Below are positions 1 through 9,308 of a DNA stretch of 63,959 bases, piece by piece (within the stretch, counting starts at the first letter, position 1; each line of letters starts with the position of its first letter). The notes below the pieces were generated by a model. That model was given only the letters and a program-made list of their open reading frames with translations. It did not search any database and was not told where the DNA came from. This DNA is from an uncultured Paracoccaceae bacterium. Lineage in GTDB: Bacteria; Pseudomonadota; Alphaproteobacteria; Rhodobacterales; Rhodobacteraceae. Where the stretch lies: assembly GCA_913043905.1 (NCBI GenBank), contig CAJWNQ010000008.1, positions 1 through 63,959 of the forward strand, read 5' to 3'. Both the position numbers and the translations under genes were made by a program.

Positions 1-2
1 TT

Positions 3-446
3 CTAAGGTTTTGGGAAAGTAAGTTTTCACAAATAAAACCCGTAAAACGTACTGGGGGACGCCGCTATTACCGTCCTGAAGATTTGAAATTGATAGGTGG
101 CATTAAGTGCTTACTACACGATAAAGGTACCACCATAGCTTCTGTCAAAAAGCTAATTAAATCAAAAGGTGAAAAATACGTAAAAGAATATTCCATTCAG
201 CCCATTTTTCCTGAAAAAGATCGGCGAAGGTCCGCCAAAATAAAAGTTTTAGGAGAAAAATCTCAAGCTAACCAAGATATTGATAAAATAGATGTTACTA
301 AAGAAATAGTAACTTCTAAAATAATCTTAAATGATATAAAGTCATATTCCAATTTAGAAAAAAATGATATGTTACAAATCAAGAATCTATATTATCAGTT
401 GCAACACATCAGAAATCGCATGAAACATCGTTTAGAAGCACTCTAA
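3..446 (+). CDS. MerR-family transcriptional regulator, 5' end cut by window edge
   Basis: The reading frame is open from the first bases of the window, so the true start lies upstream and the TTG at 84 is internal. The first residues read LRFWESKF, then a [11 protein letters not shown] stretch, which is the wing and second helix of a MerR-type DNA-binding domain. A short helical tail follows, with no obvious ligand-binding domain. MerR proteins bind as dimers between the -35 and -10 boxes of target promoters. In Rhodobacteraceae a similar regulator commonly sits between ihfA and a tRNA-Pro gene, as here (family knowledge). Its targets cannot be told from the sequence. Confidence 0.85.
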   Translation, partial: LRFWESKFSQIKPVKRTGGRRYYRPEDLKLIGGIKCLLHDKGTTIASVKKLIKSKGEKYVKEYSIQPIFPEKDRRRSAKIKVLGEKSQANQDIDKIDVTKEIVTSKIILNDIKSYSNLEKNDMLQIKNLYYQLQHIRNRMKHRLEAL

Positions 447-459
447 GGAGTTTTCACAC

Positions 460-487
460 TTGCGCCCTAGCAAATCAAAGATATAAA
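460..487 (+). promoter_or_regulatory. Sigma-70-like promoter of tRNA-Pro
   Basis: TTGCGC at 460-465 and TATAAA at 482-487 are separated by 16 bases. The predicted start of transcription is near 494, just before the mature tRNA end at 498. Spacing and position fit a housekeeping promoter; this is a pattern match only. Confidence 0.55.
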
Positions 488-497
488 CATGCATAGT

Positions 498-574
498 CGG
501 GCTATAGCGCAGCCTGGTAGCGCGTTCGTCTGGGGGACGAGAGGTCGCAGGTTCGAATCCTGCTAGCCCGACCA
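498..574 (+). tRNA. tRNA-Pro (anticodon GGG)
   Basis: The 77-nt cloverleaf has acceptor arms CGGGCTA (498-504) and TAGCCCG (564-570), discriminator A571 and an encoded CCA at 572-574. The anticodon loop CTGGGGG (530-536) gives anticodon GGG at 532-534, reading CCC and CCU. The T-arm carries GTTCGAATC. It lies 43 nt before dcd and could be co-transcribed with it. No att-like duplication of the 3' end is visible nearby. Confidence 0.97.
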
Positions 575-617
575 ATCATTGCCTTTTTATAGGCTTACCC
601 TGGGAGACAATATAGTT

Positions 618-1691
618 ATGACAGGCGTTTTACCAAGCCAGAAAATTGAAAAGATGATGGCTTCAAGCCAAATTCTTCTAAGTGACCCAATACTTAATGA
701 CCAAGTCCAGCCTGCTAGCCTTGATTTAAGGCTCGGTCGCAAAGCATATCGGGTCCGCGCATCATTCCTAGCTGGAGCCAGAAACACCGTTGCTAAGCGT
801 TTGGACGATTTCAAAATGCACGAGGTAAATTTAAATGGTGGAGCTGTTTTAGAAAAGGGGTGCGTTTATGTGGTTCCATTGATGGAATCTCTTTCACTAC
901 CATCAAATATAAATGCTGTTGCAAATGCAAAAAGTTCAACTGGCCGGTTAGACTTATTTACCCGTTGCATAGTTGACAATGGTATCGAGTTTGATCGAAT
1001 AGAAAATGGCTATGAAGGCCCACTATACGCAGAAATTTCACCTCGTAGCTTTTCAGTTTTAGTAAGGCCAGGAATGCGGTTAAACCAAATTAGGTTTCGT
1101 GAGGGGAAAAATGTCTTATCTGATATTGAACTTACAAAGATGCACACAGAAATTGGTTTAGTAGATGGCTCAGCACAGATTGACCAGGGTTTAGGGTTTT
1201 CAGTAGATCTAGATATGCCAAATGGATTAGTTGGATACCGAGCCAAGCCTCATACTGGTCTGATTGATTTAGATAATATCAATCATTATCACGTAGATGA
1301 TTACTGGGAGCCCGTTTATGCGCATGACAAAAGAATTATATTAGATCCTGGTGCGTTCTATATTTTAGTAAGTAGAGAGGCAGTTCATATTCCACCAAAC
1401 TGTGCCGCTGAAATGGCCCCTTACCTAGCAATGGTTGGCGAATTTAGAGTTCACTACGCAGGATTTTTTGACCCAGGCTTTGGTAATGCTAGTGCTGGTG
1501 GATCAGGCTCTAGAGGGGTTCTTGAAGTTCGATGTCACGAAGCGCCTTTTGCATTAGAGCATGGCCAGTCCGTTGGAAGATTAGTGTATGAACGAATGGC
1601 AGAAATACCAAATATATTATACGGTGCAGGTTTAAAATCTAATTACCAAGGGCAAGGCTTAAAGTTATCTAAACATTTTAAAAAGCCGTAA
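618..1691 (+). CDS. dcd: 2'-deoxycytidine 5'-triphosphate deaminase, long two-domain alphaproteobacterial form
   Basis: This enzyme deaminates dCTP to dUTP, feeding dTMP synthesis in the cytoplasm. The product is 357 residues, about twice the length of E. coli Dcd. The N-terminal half has QPASLDLRLG (the dCTP deaminase/dUTPase fold entry) and AKSSTGRLDLF. The C-terminal half has a second trimer-fold copy with HYAGFFDPGFG. This long form is the usual one in Rhodobacteraceae. I chose ATG 618 (MTGVLPSQ) over the upstream in-frame alternative at 579, because 579 lies only 5 nt past the tRNA and a GGGAG stretch (602-606) precedes 618. The gene ends in a hairpin shared with convergent scpB. Confidence 0.9.
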   Translation: MTGVLPSQKIEKMMASSQILLSDPILNDQVQPASLDLRLGRKAYRVRASFLAGARNTVAKRLDDFKMHEVNLNGGAVLEKGCVYVVPLMESLSLPSNINAVANAKSSTGRLDLFTRCIVDNGIEFDRIENGYEGPLYAEISPRSFSVLVRPGMRLNQIRFREGKNVLSDIELTKMHTEIGLVDGSAQIDQGLGFSVDLDMPNGLVGYRAKPHTGLIDLDNINHYHVDDYWEPVYAHDKRIILDPGAFYILVSREAVHIPPNCAAEMAPYLAMVGEFRVHYAGFFDPGFGNASAGGSGSRGVLEVRCHEAPFALEHGQSVGRLVYERMAEIPNILYGAGLKSNYQGQGLKLSKHFKKP

Positions 1692-1707
1692 AGCTTTTAT
1701 GGGCTTT
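1681..1707. terminator. Bidirectional hairpin between convergent dcd and scpB
   Basis: AAAGCC (1682-1687) pairs with GGCTTT (1702-1707), with an inner TAAA/TTTA helix. The stem overlaps the dcd stop codon. On the minus strand it is followed by TTTTT; on the plus strand by a weaker CCTTCT tail. It plausibly ends both transcripts. Confidence 0.5.
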
Positions 1708-1771
1708 CCTTCTAAATCCACATTTTTCATTGAGGATATTAAAAGATCAATAAATTTATCAAACTTTTATT

Positions 1772-2428
1772 TTAATCAAACATATCATCCTGATCCTGAT
1801 TATTGTCAACTTCCTCTCCAGTTTCATCTGAAACCACACTAAGAATTGTCCCAGGTGGTGGGCGGTTATCTAGTAAGCCAGCATCACGTAGCTCTTTTAC
1901 TCCTGGTAAATCCTTAGAACTTTCCATACCAAAATGGTCTAAAAATACCTGAGTAACAATAAATGTAACTGGCCGGCCAGGCGTCATGCGCCGGCGCCCT
2001 AATTTAATCCATTCCAATTCTAGCAATATATCTATTGTTCCACTAGACACTGAAACACCGCGGATTTCTTCGATTTCAGCACGACTGACAGGTTGATGAT
2101 AGGCTATAATTGATAAAGTCTCAATTGCTGCGCGAGAAAGTTTACGAGTTTCAACACTTTCTTTTTGCATCAAGAAACCAAGGTCAGGTGCAGTCCTGAA
2201 AGCATACCCACCTCCAATATGCATTAAATGAACACCTCGGCCTTCAAATCGTTTTTTAACATTAGCAAGTGCTTCCGAAACGTCACAGCCATGGGGCATA
2301 CGCCCCTCTAATTGCTGTTTAGAAATAGGCTCAATTATTGCAAACAAAATTGCCTCAAGCATACGTTCCTGTTCGCCTATTTCTGGTGCTTCAAACAAAC
2401 TTTCAATTGGAAGTTGATTATTATTCAT
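1772..2428 (-). CDS. scpB: Segregation and condensation protein B
   Basis: ScpB is the winged-helix kite subunit of the SMC-ScpAB condensin that compacts newly replicated chromosomes. The 218-residue product contains the conserved ETLSIIAYHQPVSRAEIEEI segment and the VSSGTIDILLELEWI helix typical of the family. ATG 2428 (MNNNQLP) is chosen because it starts 1 nt after the scpA stop codon; a longer frame to 2473 would run deep into scpA. The acidic C-terminal tail (residues about 200-218) is ordinary for this family. It is the last gene of the dgt-argS-SPOR-nagZ-scpA-scpB run and is convergent with dcd. Confidence 0.93.
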   Translation of the reverse strand: MNNNQLPIESLFEAPEIGEQERMLEAILFAIIEPISKQQLEGRMPHGCDVSEALANVKKRFEGRGVHLMHIGGGYAFRTAPDLGFLMQKESVETRKLSRAAIETLSIIAYHQPVSRAEIEEIRGVSVSSGTIDILLELEWIKLGRRRMTPGRPVTFIVTQVFLDHFGMESSKDLPGVKELRDAGLLDNRPPPGTILSVVSDETGEEVDNNQDQDDMFD

Positions 2429-2429
2429 G

Positions 2430-3212
2430 TTATTGCTCTTTTTGTCTAATTTCGATTGGAGAAAACGCATCACGTTGGCGTAAATCTAATTTTCCTAGCT
2501 TCACTAATTCTAACATTGCCGCAAAAGTGGACGCTTTTACTGAGCGTCGTCGCTTTGGATCACTCAACCACCCATCTGGCATGAATTGCTCTAAAGTGCC
2601 CCATTCTATTGCATGACCTATTAAACTTTTCATACGTTCTAGAGCCTGCTCCATAGTGAAAATTTTATCACGCTCTTCTATGTGTAACGGTTTAAAGTTT
2701 TCTTTGGTACGTAAGCGGGCATATGCTTGCATTAAATCAAGAACCGTTGCCTTATAAACGTAGCTTTTCTTAAGTGTTAAGTTTTCTGGTATTCCACGGA
2801 CAAAAAAATCTCTACCTAATTGATCTCGTGCCATTAATTGAGCTGCAGACCTTCTCATTGCCTCTAATCTTTCCAATTGAAACGCTAGATGTGCAGCAAG
2901 CTCTTCTCCTGAAGGACCGCCAGCAGACGTATCTTGCGGCAACAGCAATCGAGATTTAATAAAAGCAAGCCATGCAGCCATGACTAAATAGTCAGCAGCA
3001 AGTTCTAAACGAATACGCTTGGCTGCTTCAACAAAAGCTAAATATTGGCGTGCTAATTGAAGAATTGAAATTTTACGCATGTCAACTTTTTGAGTGCGCG
3101 CGAGCGTTAAAAGCACATCCAAAGGACCCTCAAAACCCTCAACATCAATTACAAGGCTCTCAGCTGCAATGCGTTCTTCAATTTTTATTTCTGATGTATT
3201 GACTGATTCCAT
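2430..3212 (-). CDS. scpA: Segregation and condensation protein A
   Basis: ScpA is the kleisin that bridges the two SMC heads. The product is 260 residues with the N-terminal FEGPLDVLLTLARTQKVD signature (about residues 28-45), a middle RSAAQLMARDQLGRDFF region, and a C-terminal winged helix around KASTFAAMLELVKLGKL. The start at 3212 (MESVN) is preferred; an ATG three codons upstream is possible. It is 1 nt from scpB, so the two are surely co-translated. Upstream nagZ ends 29 nt away. Confidence 0.93.
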   Translation of the reverse strand: MESVNTSEIKIEERIAAESLVIDVEGFEGPLDVLLTLARTQKVDMRKISILQLARQYLAFVEAAKRIRLELAADYLVMAAWLAFIKSRLLLPQDTSAGGPSGEELAAHLAFQLERLEAMRRSAAQLMARDQLGRDFFVRGIPENLTLKKSYVYKATVLDLMQAYARLRTKENFKPLHIEERDKIFTMEQALERMKSLIGHAIEWGTLEQFMPDGWLSDPKRRRSVKASTFAAMLELVKLGKLDLRQRDAFSPIEIRQKEQ

Positions 3213-3241
3213 AATATGCACATATTGCGCGAAAGGTTTCT

Positions 3242-4234
3242 TTACATCAAGGAAGCAAAAATCTTTGATGCTTCCTTGACATCAAAAGAATCTGGTACAC
3301 ATCGAAGATTTTCTGCTATTTCTGCCCGTTTTTTAGATTTTCCAGATAACAGGCATACCTCAGTCATAATTTGAATCATTTCATTCATTTTTCCATTACA
3401 GTGCAAGACCACATCACACCCAGCATTAAGTGAAGCTATGGTTCGTTCAGAAAGTGAGCCATCTAAAGCTTTCATTGATAAGTCATCCGTCATAAGCAAG
3501 CCATCAAAGCCAATAGAGTTTCGAATAATATCAATCATTTTGGGAGATACTGTAGCGCAAGCATTAGGGTCAATTGAGCTATAAATAATATGTGCTGTCA
3601 TTGCCATGGGTAAGTCTGCCAACTGCCTAAAAGGTTCAAAATCTATTAAATTTAAAGTATGGCTCGAAGTATTAACAATGGGTAATTCAAAGTGACTATC
3701 AGCTGAACCGCGTCCGTGGCCTGGTATATGCTTAATTATTGGTAATACCCCTCCGGCTAAAAGACCTTCAGCACAAGCGCGCCCCATATTAGAAACTACA
3801 TCAGGAGTAGTTCCATAACACCTGTTAGCAATAATTTCATGTGCCTCAGAGGTTGGTATATCTAGCATAGGGGCACAATTTACATCAATACCAAGTTGAT
3901 TAAGTTCATGTGCTATTAATCGGTAGCGCAGCACCATAGCTCGGCGAGCATTTTTCGCAGAAACAATATTCATTTGATCTAGGGGAGGTACCCATTCACG
4001 CCAATTTGGGCCTTTGAGGCGTGCAACACGTCCACCCTCCTGATCGATAAGAATAGGTACGTAATAACCGACAGCATCACGTAGATCTCTACAAAGTTTT
4101 CTGATTTGAACGGGAGTATTTAAATTACGTGAAAATAAAATAAATGCCCATGGCTTTACATCAGAAAAAAAAGCTTGCTCCATTGTGCTAAGAGCCAAAC
4201 CATCACACCCAAAAATTACTGCGCTTTGTGCCAT
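3242..4234 (-). CDS. nagZ: Beta-N-acetylhexosaminidase (peptidoglycan recycling)
   Basis: NagZ (glycoside hydrolase family 3) removes GlcNAc from GlcNAc-anhydroMurNAc-peptides in the cytoplasm. The product is 330 residues. Diagnostic motifs are IDQEGGRVARLKGP, the substrate-binding KHIPGHGRGSADSHFELP loop with the catalytic His-Asp pair, and LLMTDDLSMKAL carrying the nucleophile Asp. The ATG at 4234 overlaps the stop codon of the SPOR gene as TAATG, which fixes the start against a frame open to 4288. Association with a SPOR protein and argS is usual in roseobacters. Confidence 0.92.
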   Translation of the reverse strand: MAQSAVIFGCDGLALSTMEQAFFSDVKPWAFILFSRNLNTPVQIRKLCRDLRDAVGYYVPILIDQEGGRVARLKGPNWREWVPPLDQMNIVSAKNARRAMVLRYRLIAHELNQLGIDVNCAPMLDIPTSEAHEIIANRCYGTTPDVVSNMGRACAEGLLAGGVLPIIKHIPGHGRGSADSHFELPIVNTSSHTLNLIDFEPFRQLADLPMAMTAHIIYSSIDPNACATVSPKMIDIIRNSIGFDGLLMTDDLSMKALDGSLSERTIASLNAGCDVVLHCNGKMNEMIQIMTEVCLLSGKSKKRAEIAENLRCVPDSFDVKEASKIFASLM

Positions 4235-5046
4235 TAACGTATCATAACAGGTATGCAAGTAGTGCCACGGGCTGTGATAGCTGTACAAAAACTTTTTGCC
4301 TCTTTTGTGCTTTTAAATCCTTTTACCCTCAGCCTGTAAAATTCTTTTAAACCATTGTTAGCCTTTTGAATGAAAAGTTCTTTATCTCCTAATAAATCAG
4401 CATGACTTTTTGAGATATTATCCATTTGAACAACAGCAACTGCATCAAAGTCAAATGCCCCCAGCTGGACTACAGCAGTTCCAACAGCTACATCCAGTGA
4501 AGGCTTTAACGGCGTAATACCTAAAGATAGTCGTAAATCATTAGGCCGAATCTTTGGGCCTGATGGACCAAGTTTTGTTAGACGATTTATAGTAAGGTTT
4601 TGTTTATTTTTATTACTAGCAAACAAATTATCTGCTTCTAACTTAATTGATCTGTCAATTACTGCCTCAAGTCCTGATATGTTATTAGTAGCTTTTAACT
4701 CAGGATTTTTTAAAATTGGAGCTTGATATATTTTTATATCTGAATTCAATTCTTTTAACTTTCCTAATCCAGCAATGTCTTCAACCTGAAATGGCCTAGG
4801 CTTTGGCGCAAGAAAGACCTCATTTACAGGTTTTGATATCCCCGCTGAAGATTGAATTTCATTTACGGAAAGTCCCTGGAAGCTTGTTTTTTTGCCTCCA
4901 GGATTCTTTGGAGCAGTTCGAGCTGGACCCTGAGCTTTCTTAATGACAGGAATATCATTTGGGTCTAATCGAGATAGAAAAATTCCCCACCAAACTAATA
5001 AACTTAGTGCAGCAATAGACGCCAAAATACTCAAAAATTTGCTCAT
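4234..5046 (-). CDS. SPOR-domain membrane protein
   Basis: The 270-residue product has a short cytoplasmic N-terminus, one membrane helix (about residues 5-25, SILASIAALSLLVWWGIFL), a long low-complexity linker, and a C-terminal SPOR domain (about 190-268). In that domain VQLGAFDF opens the first strand and EFYRLRVKGFKSTKEAKSFC forms the repeat half. SPOR domains bind glycan strands stripped of stem peptides at division septa. The gene is coupled to nagZ by TAATG, matching a role near septal peptidoglycan turnover. The linker is unconserved and I cannot assign it. Confidence 0.8.
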   Translation of the reverse strand: MSKFLSILASIAALSLLVWWGIFLSRLDPNDIPVIKKAQGPARTAPKNPGGKKTSFQGLSVNEIQSSAGISKPVNEVFLAPKPRPFQVEDIAGLGKLKELNSDIKIYQAPILKNPELKATNNISGLEAVIDRSIKLEADNLFASNKNKQNLTINRLTKLGPSGPKIRPNDLRLSLGITPLKPSLDVAVGTAVVQLGAFDFDAVAVVQMDNISKSHADLLGDKELFIQKANNGLKEFYRLRVKGFKSTKEAKSFCTAITARGTTCIPVMIR

Positions 5047-5110
5047 GCACTCTCCAATTTAGGGTCTTTTCCCCCTCCCTCAACAGGTATCTTTATTATT
5101 TTAATAGAGA

Positions 5111-6841
5111 TTAACGCATTTCGTCAATTGGTGTGACACCCAGTATTCCAAGACCAGCCGCAAGAGTTACTTTGACTGCACTAATTAATGCAACCTTTTC
5201 TGCTGATAGCGTTGGATTGTCTTCTTGGAAAAACCGTGTCTCTGGAGCGTCTTTACCAATATTCCATAATGCATGAAAATCACCAGCTAATTCGTAGAGA
5301 TAAAAGGCAATGCGATGTGGTTCATTATGTTTTGCAGCTAATTCAAGCAATCGCGGCCATTCAGCTAATTTTTTAACTAAGGTCATTTCGCCCATATGCC
5401 TCAATGATTTTAGGTCATCATTACTTGAAACTATACCCACCGCAGAAGTTTTCCTTAAAACAGAACTTATTCGTGCATGTGCATATTGGACGTAAAACAC
5501 TGGATTGTCTTTAGATTGCTCCTGAACTTTAGCAAAATCAAAATCTAATGGAGCATCATTTTTGCGAGTTAACATAACAAAACGCGTCACGTCAGGGCCG
5601 ACCTGTTCAACCAAGTCCCGAAGCGTTACAAATGTACCTGCTCTTTTAGACATCTTAAAAGGCTCACCATCTTTGTACAACTTCACTAACTGGGTCAACT
5701 TAATATCTAATGATACCTGAGCGTTTGATAGGGCAGATACAGCAGCCTTCATTCGCTTTACGTAACCACCATGATCTGCTCCAAAAATGTCAATTAGTTG
5801 ATCGAACCCACGTTGTACTTTGTCAAAGTGATATGCGATATCAGGTGCAAAATATGTCCATGCACCATCCGATTTTGCAACTGGCCTATCAACATCATCA
5901 CCATGTTCAGTCGATCTAAATAGAGTTTGCTCACGTGGTTCCCAATCGTCAGGTTTTTTCCCTTTTGGCGGTTCTAATACACCTTGATAGATAAGGCCTT
6001 TAGCATCCAAGTCTGCTAACGCACTCTCAATCAATCCAGTTCCATAGAGTGATTTTTCAGAAAAGAAGACATCCATTTGAATACCCAATAAACCTAGATC
6101 TGCTCGGATTAAGTCCATCATTTTTTCAGTCGCAAATAAACGTAAATCGGCCAGCCAAGTACCCTCAGGTTTACCAACTAGACTATCGCCATACTTATCC
6201 TTTAAAGCTAATCCAACATCCACCAAGTAGTCGCCCGGGTATGTACCATCGACGAACTCAACCTCTTGGCCATTTGCCTCTAGATATCTTAGGTATGCAG
6301 AGCGCGCCAAAACATCAACCTGCGCACCACCATCATTAATATAGTATTCGCGAGTAACATCAAAACCAGCAAAGTCTAAAAGGCTAGCTAAAGCATCCCC
6401 AAAAACTGCGCCACGCGTGTGCCCAACGTGTAATGGACCTGTGGGATTAGCCGAAACATATTCAACGTTTACCTTAAGGCCTTCACCTATATCTGAACGT
6501 CCAAAGTTGGTACCTGCAGCAAGTGCGACTGGTATAACTGAGGTCCAAAATTCAGGCGTTAAGCGTAAATTCAAAAATCCTGGTCCAGCAACATCTGCTG
6601 ATACTACTCTTTCATCTAGCATTAATAATTCAGCCAAAGTTTCCGCAATAACTCTCGGGTTAACGCCTGCAGGTTTTGCCAAAACCATAGCCGCATTAGT
6701 AGACATATCACCATGTAAGGAGTCTCTAGGCGGCTCAACCGTAACGTTTGAAAAGTTCAAACTTTCAGGTAAAGTACCTGAATCCTTTAATATTTCTAAA
6801 GAAGATAAAACAAGGCTTCGAATGTCAGAGAATAAATTCAT
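5111..6841 (-). CDS. argS: Arginyl-tRNA synthetase
   Basis: ArgRS charges tRNA-Arg. The product is 576 residues, normal for the family. HVGH (residues 138-141) is the HIGH motif, and KMSKRAGTF is the second class I signature. The C-terminal helical anticodon domain ends with the characteristic [14 protein letters not shown] 6841 (MNLFSDIR) matches the family N-terminus; a frame open to 6862 adds seven unlikely residues. It lies 44 nt after dgt. Confidence 0.95.
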   Translation of the reverse strand: MNLFSDIRSLVLSSLEILKDSGTLPESLNFSNVTVEPPRDSLHGDMSTNAAMVLAKPAGVNPRVIAETLAELLMLDERVVSADVAGPGFLNLRLTPEFWTSVIPVALAAGTNFGRSDIGEGLKVNVEYVSANPTGPLHVGHTRGAVFGDALASLLDFAGFDVTREYYINDGGAQVDVLARSAYLRYLEANGQEVEFVDGTYPGDYLVDVGLALKDKYGDSLVGKPEGTWLADLRLFATEKMMDLIRADLGLLGIQMDVFFSEKSLYGTGLIESALADLDAKGLIYQGVLEPPKGKKPDDWEPREQTLFRSTEHGDDVDRPVAKSDGAWTYFAPDIAYHFDKVQRGFDQLIDIFGADHGGYVKRMKAAVSALSNAQVSLDIKLTQLVKLYKDGEPFKMSKRAGTFVTLRDLVEQVGPDVTRFVMLTRKNDAPLDFDFAKVQEQSKDNPVFYVQYAHARISSVLRKTSAVGIVSSNDDLKSLRHMGEMTLVKKLAEWPRLLELAAKHNEPHRIAFYLYELAGDFHALWNIGKDAPETRFFQEDNPTLSAEKVALISAVKVTLAAGLGILGVTPIDEMR

Positions 6842-6885
6842 CAGTTTGTCCAATATTTGCATTTGCGATTTAGCATATGACTTGC

Positions 6886-8016
6886 TTATGTTCCAGAGGT
6901 GAGTTCAGTGTATCGTCGGTCTGCGTAGCCATCAGTCATGCCTGCTAAATAATCTGAAATCAAGCGTGCACGTTCTAATTCACTCCCCTTGCTTGCCCAC
7001 CGGCCAGGTAAAAGAGACATGTCGTTCATAAACACATCAAATAAACCGTTTATGACATATTTTGCTCGCCTCCGCATAACATTTACTCGTTCTGAACGAT
7101 ACATATGTTTAAAAAGATATGTTCGGATTTCACTGAGTTTTTCAAAGGTTTCAGGCGAAAACTGTATTACAGCTGAGCTAAGTTCACGGACATCTTGAGA
7201 AGATTTAGCTCCACTATTTTGCATTAAGTCAGAAGATGTATTAATTACATCTTCTACCATTACACCAAAAATTCTGCGTAACGCTTCGTGTCGGCGTCGA
7301 ATTAAATCTAAGTTAGGGTATTTTGCATCAACTTCAGCATAACATTCACCAACAATTGGTAAATTCGAAATATCTGAATCTGTAAATAAATTAGCACGCA
7401 AACCATCATCTAAATCATGATTATTATATGCTATATCGTCAGAAATTGCTGCAACTTGAGCCTCAGCACTTGCGTGTGTTAGTAATTCTAGATCATGTCT
7501 CTTCGTATAATCCTGAAGGGTATATGGAAGGATACCCAAAACAGGACCGTTATGCTTCGCTATGCCTTCCAGCGTTTCCCAACTAAGGTTTAATCCATCA
7601 AATTCTGCATAATGATTTTCAAGGGATGTAACAATTTTTATTGCCTGTGCATTATGATCAAAGCCACCGTACTTCGCCATTTTTAATTTTAAAGCATCCT
7701 CTCCAACATGAGCAAATGGTGTATGTCCAAGGTCGTGCGCTAAAGCAATTACCTCAGTTAATTCAGAATTTAAGTTAAGTGTTTTTGCAATAGTACGCGC
7801 CACCTGCCCCACTTCAATTGTATGTGTCAATCGAGTTCGAAAATGATCCCCCTCATGCGCAACAAAAACTTGAGTTTTATGCTTCAAACGCCGAAAAGCT
7901 GAACAATGTATCACACGGTCTCGATCACGTTGAAAAACTGTGCGGTAAATACTTTCCCGTTCAGAATGCAAGCGACCTCGTGATAAATTTGGATTACAAG
8001 CAAGTATGCTCTGCAT
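6886..8016 (-). CDS. dgt: Deoxyguanosinetriphosphate triphosphohydrolase-like protein (HD domain)
   Basis: Dgt-type enzymes hydrolyse dNTPs to deoxynucleoside and triphosphate. The product is 376 residues. The metal site is visible as H65 (RLTHTIEV), H94-D95 ([13 protein letters not shown]) and a later Asp in [17 protein letters not shown]. The N-terminal [11 protein letters not shown] stretch is typical of the subgroup. It is first in the run toward scpB and is divergent from the ErpA-type gene. Together with dcd at 618 it implies local clustering of dNTP-pool enzymes. Substrate preference within the family cannot be read from sequence. Confidence 0.9.
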   Translation of the reverse strand: MQSILACNPNLSRGRLHSERESIYRTVFQRDRDRVIHCSAFRRLKHKTQVFVAHEGDHFRTRLTHTIEVGQVARTIAKTLNLNSELTEVIALAHDLGHTPFAHVGEDALKLKMAKYGGFDHNAQAIKIVTSLENHYAEFDGLNLSWETLEGIAKHNGPVLGILPYTLQDYTKRHDLELLTHASAEAQVAAISDDIAYNNHDLDDGLRANLFTDSDISNLPIVGECYAEVDAKYPNLDLIRRRHEALRRIFGVMVEDVINTSSDLMQNSGAKSSQDVRELSSAVIQFSPETFEKLSEIRTYLFKHMYRSERVNVMRRRAKYVINGLFDVFMNDMSLLPGRWASKGSELERARLISDYLAGMTDGYADRRYTELTSGT

Positions 8017-8037
8017 AATATGATTACCCTTTGCGTA

Positions 8038-8066
8038 TTGCCGCGAGCATAAAGCACGCCTATATT
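8038..8066 (+). promoter_or_regulatory. Sigma-70-like promoter before the Fe-S carrier gene
   Basis: TTGCCG at 8038-8043 and TATATT at 8061-8066 have an ideal 17-base spacer. Predicted transcription starts near 8073, 27 nt before the ATG at 8100. It lies in the 83-bp divergent gap with dgt. Confidence 0.5.
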
Positions 8067-8099
8067 AGTTACATATACGAAATATGAAAGCCGTGAAAG

Positions 8100-8435
8100 A
8101 TGGACCTTTCTTTGCCACCAAGTGTAACTGATCGCGCATATGCTCGATTAGCTGAAATCAATGAGGACGTGGCTGCTGCCCAGGCCTTACGTATCGCCGT
8201 GGAAGGTGGGGGCTGCTCAGGTTTCCAGTATGAAATAAAACTTGAAGAACAACCAAATGGTGATGATTTAGTTCTAGAAAAAAATGGACAAAAAGTCTTA
8301 ATAGACAAGATTTCTTTACCTTTTTTAACAAATGCAGTGATTGATTACACTCAAGAATTAATTGGTGCACGGTTCATAATTCAAAATCCAAATGCAACAT
8401 CTAGCTGCGGATGTGGGACAAGCTTTTCTATTTAA
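8100..8435 (+). CDS. erpA: HesB/IscA-type iron-sulfur carrier (ErpA-like)
   Basis: A-type carriers receive Fe-S clusters from the Suf/Isc scaffold and pass them to apo-enzymes. The product is 111 residues. The three cluster-binding cysteines are C39 in GGGCSGFQY and C103/C105 in SSCGCGTSF, the family pattern. The length and the C-x-C tail fit ErpA better than IscA, but the two cannot be separated firmly by eye. It lies 55 nt upstream of exonuclease III on the same strand, an order I know from other roseobacters. Confidence 0.85.
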   Translation: MDLSLPPSVTDRAYARLAEINEDVAAAQALRIAVEGGGCSGFQYEIKLEEQPNGDDLVLEKNGQKVLIDKISLPFLTNAVIDYTQELIGARFIIQNPNATSSCGCGTSFSI

Positions 8436-8490
8436 TTAGACAATCAAATTAATTGAAATTATTCAAAATTAAATCATCTGAGTTATAAAA

Positions 8491-9273
8491 ATGAAAATTG
8501 CCAGTTTTAATATTAATGGAATCAAAGCTAGATTACCCGCGCTATTAGACTGGTTACGTGAAACAAAACCTGACGTAGCAATGCTACAAGAAATTAAATC
8601 AGTAGATGAGCTATTTCCACGAGATGACATCGAGGCTCTAGGATATGAAATACACACTCATGGAATGAAGGGCTTTAATGGGGTAGCTTTTCTATCTAAG
8701 GTCCCACTAGAGGATGTCGTGCGGGGTCTGCCAGGCGATGACCAAGACATTCAGACACGATACATTGAAGCAACAGTAATTGGCAAAAAAAGTGCCGTAC
8801 GGTTGTGTAATCTATATCTTCCCAATGGCAATCCAACTCCCGGACCGAAATATGATTATAAATTAGCTTGGATGGATCGTTTATATAACCGCGCCGTGGA
8901 ACTAATGAAAATCGAAGAGCCTTTTCTGATGGCTGGAGATTATAATATTATTCCACAAGCGGAAGATTGCTGGGATTTAAAGCCTTGGATAGACGATGCC
9001 GCATATTTACCTGAAAGCCGGGCAGCTTATCGACGAATTTTAAATCTAGGCCTTACAGATGCTTTTCGAGCATGCGATCAAACAGCACTGAATTATACTT
9101 TTTGGGACTATCAAGCTGGTGCATGGAACAAAAACAATGGGATACGTATTGACCATTTTTTATTATCCCCATCATGTGCAGATATGTTAATAGATTGCCA
9201 AACAGATCGTGACTGTCGAGCTAAAGAAAAGCCTTCAGATCATGTGCCAGTATGGGTTGAAATCGATATTTAA
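8491..9273 (+). CDS. xth: Exodeoxyribonuclease III (AP endonuclease)
   Basis: This enzyme cleaves 5' to abasic sites and removes 3'-blocking groups in base excision repair. The product is 260 residues. The start MKIASFNINGI carries the first catalytic Asn; metal-binding E34 sits in LQEIK; MAGDYNIIPQ supplies the catalytic Asp/Asn pair; and S249-D250-H251 closes the active site. It is convergent with the flavin monooxygenase, with 35 bp between the stop codons and no clear terminator. Confidence 0.94.
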   Translation: MKIASFNINGIKARLPALLDWLRETKPDVAMLQEIKSVDELFPRDDIEALGYEIHTHGMKGFNGVAFLSKVPLEDVVRGLPGDDQDIQTRYIEATVIGKKSAVRLCNLYLPNGNPTPGPKYDYKLAWMDRLYNRAVELMKIEEPFLMAGDYNIIPQAEDCWDLKPWIDDAAYLPESRAAYRRILNLGLTDAFRACDQTALNYTFWDYQAGAWNKNNGIRIDHFLLSPSCADMLIDCQTDRDCRAKEKPSDHVPVWVEIDI

Positions 9274-9308
9274 ATAAATAACTTAAATACTATTAAAACA
9301 ATATAAAT

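Noticed and set aside
498-617. Integration site at the tRNA-Pro 3' end
   Set aside because: No integrase, no repeated tRNA end and normal roseobacter gene order continue on both sides.
6417-6902. 161-codon open frame antisense to argS
   Set aside because: Lies fully opposite a certain gene and its composition mirrors the codon bias of argS.
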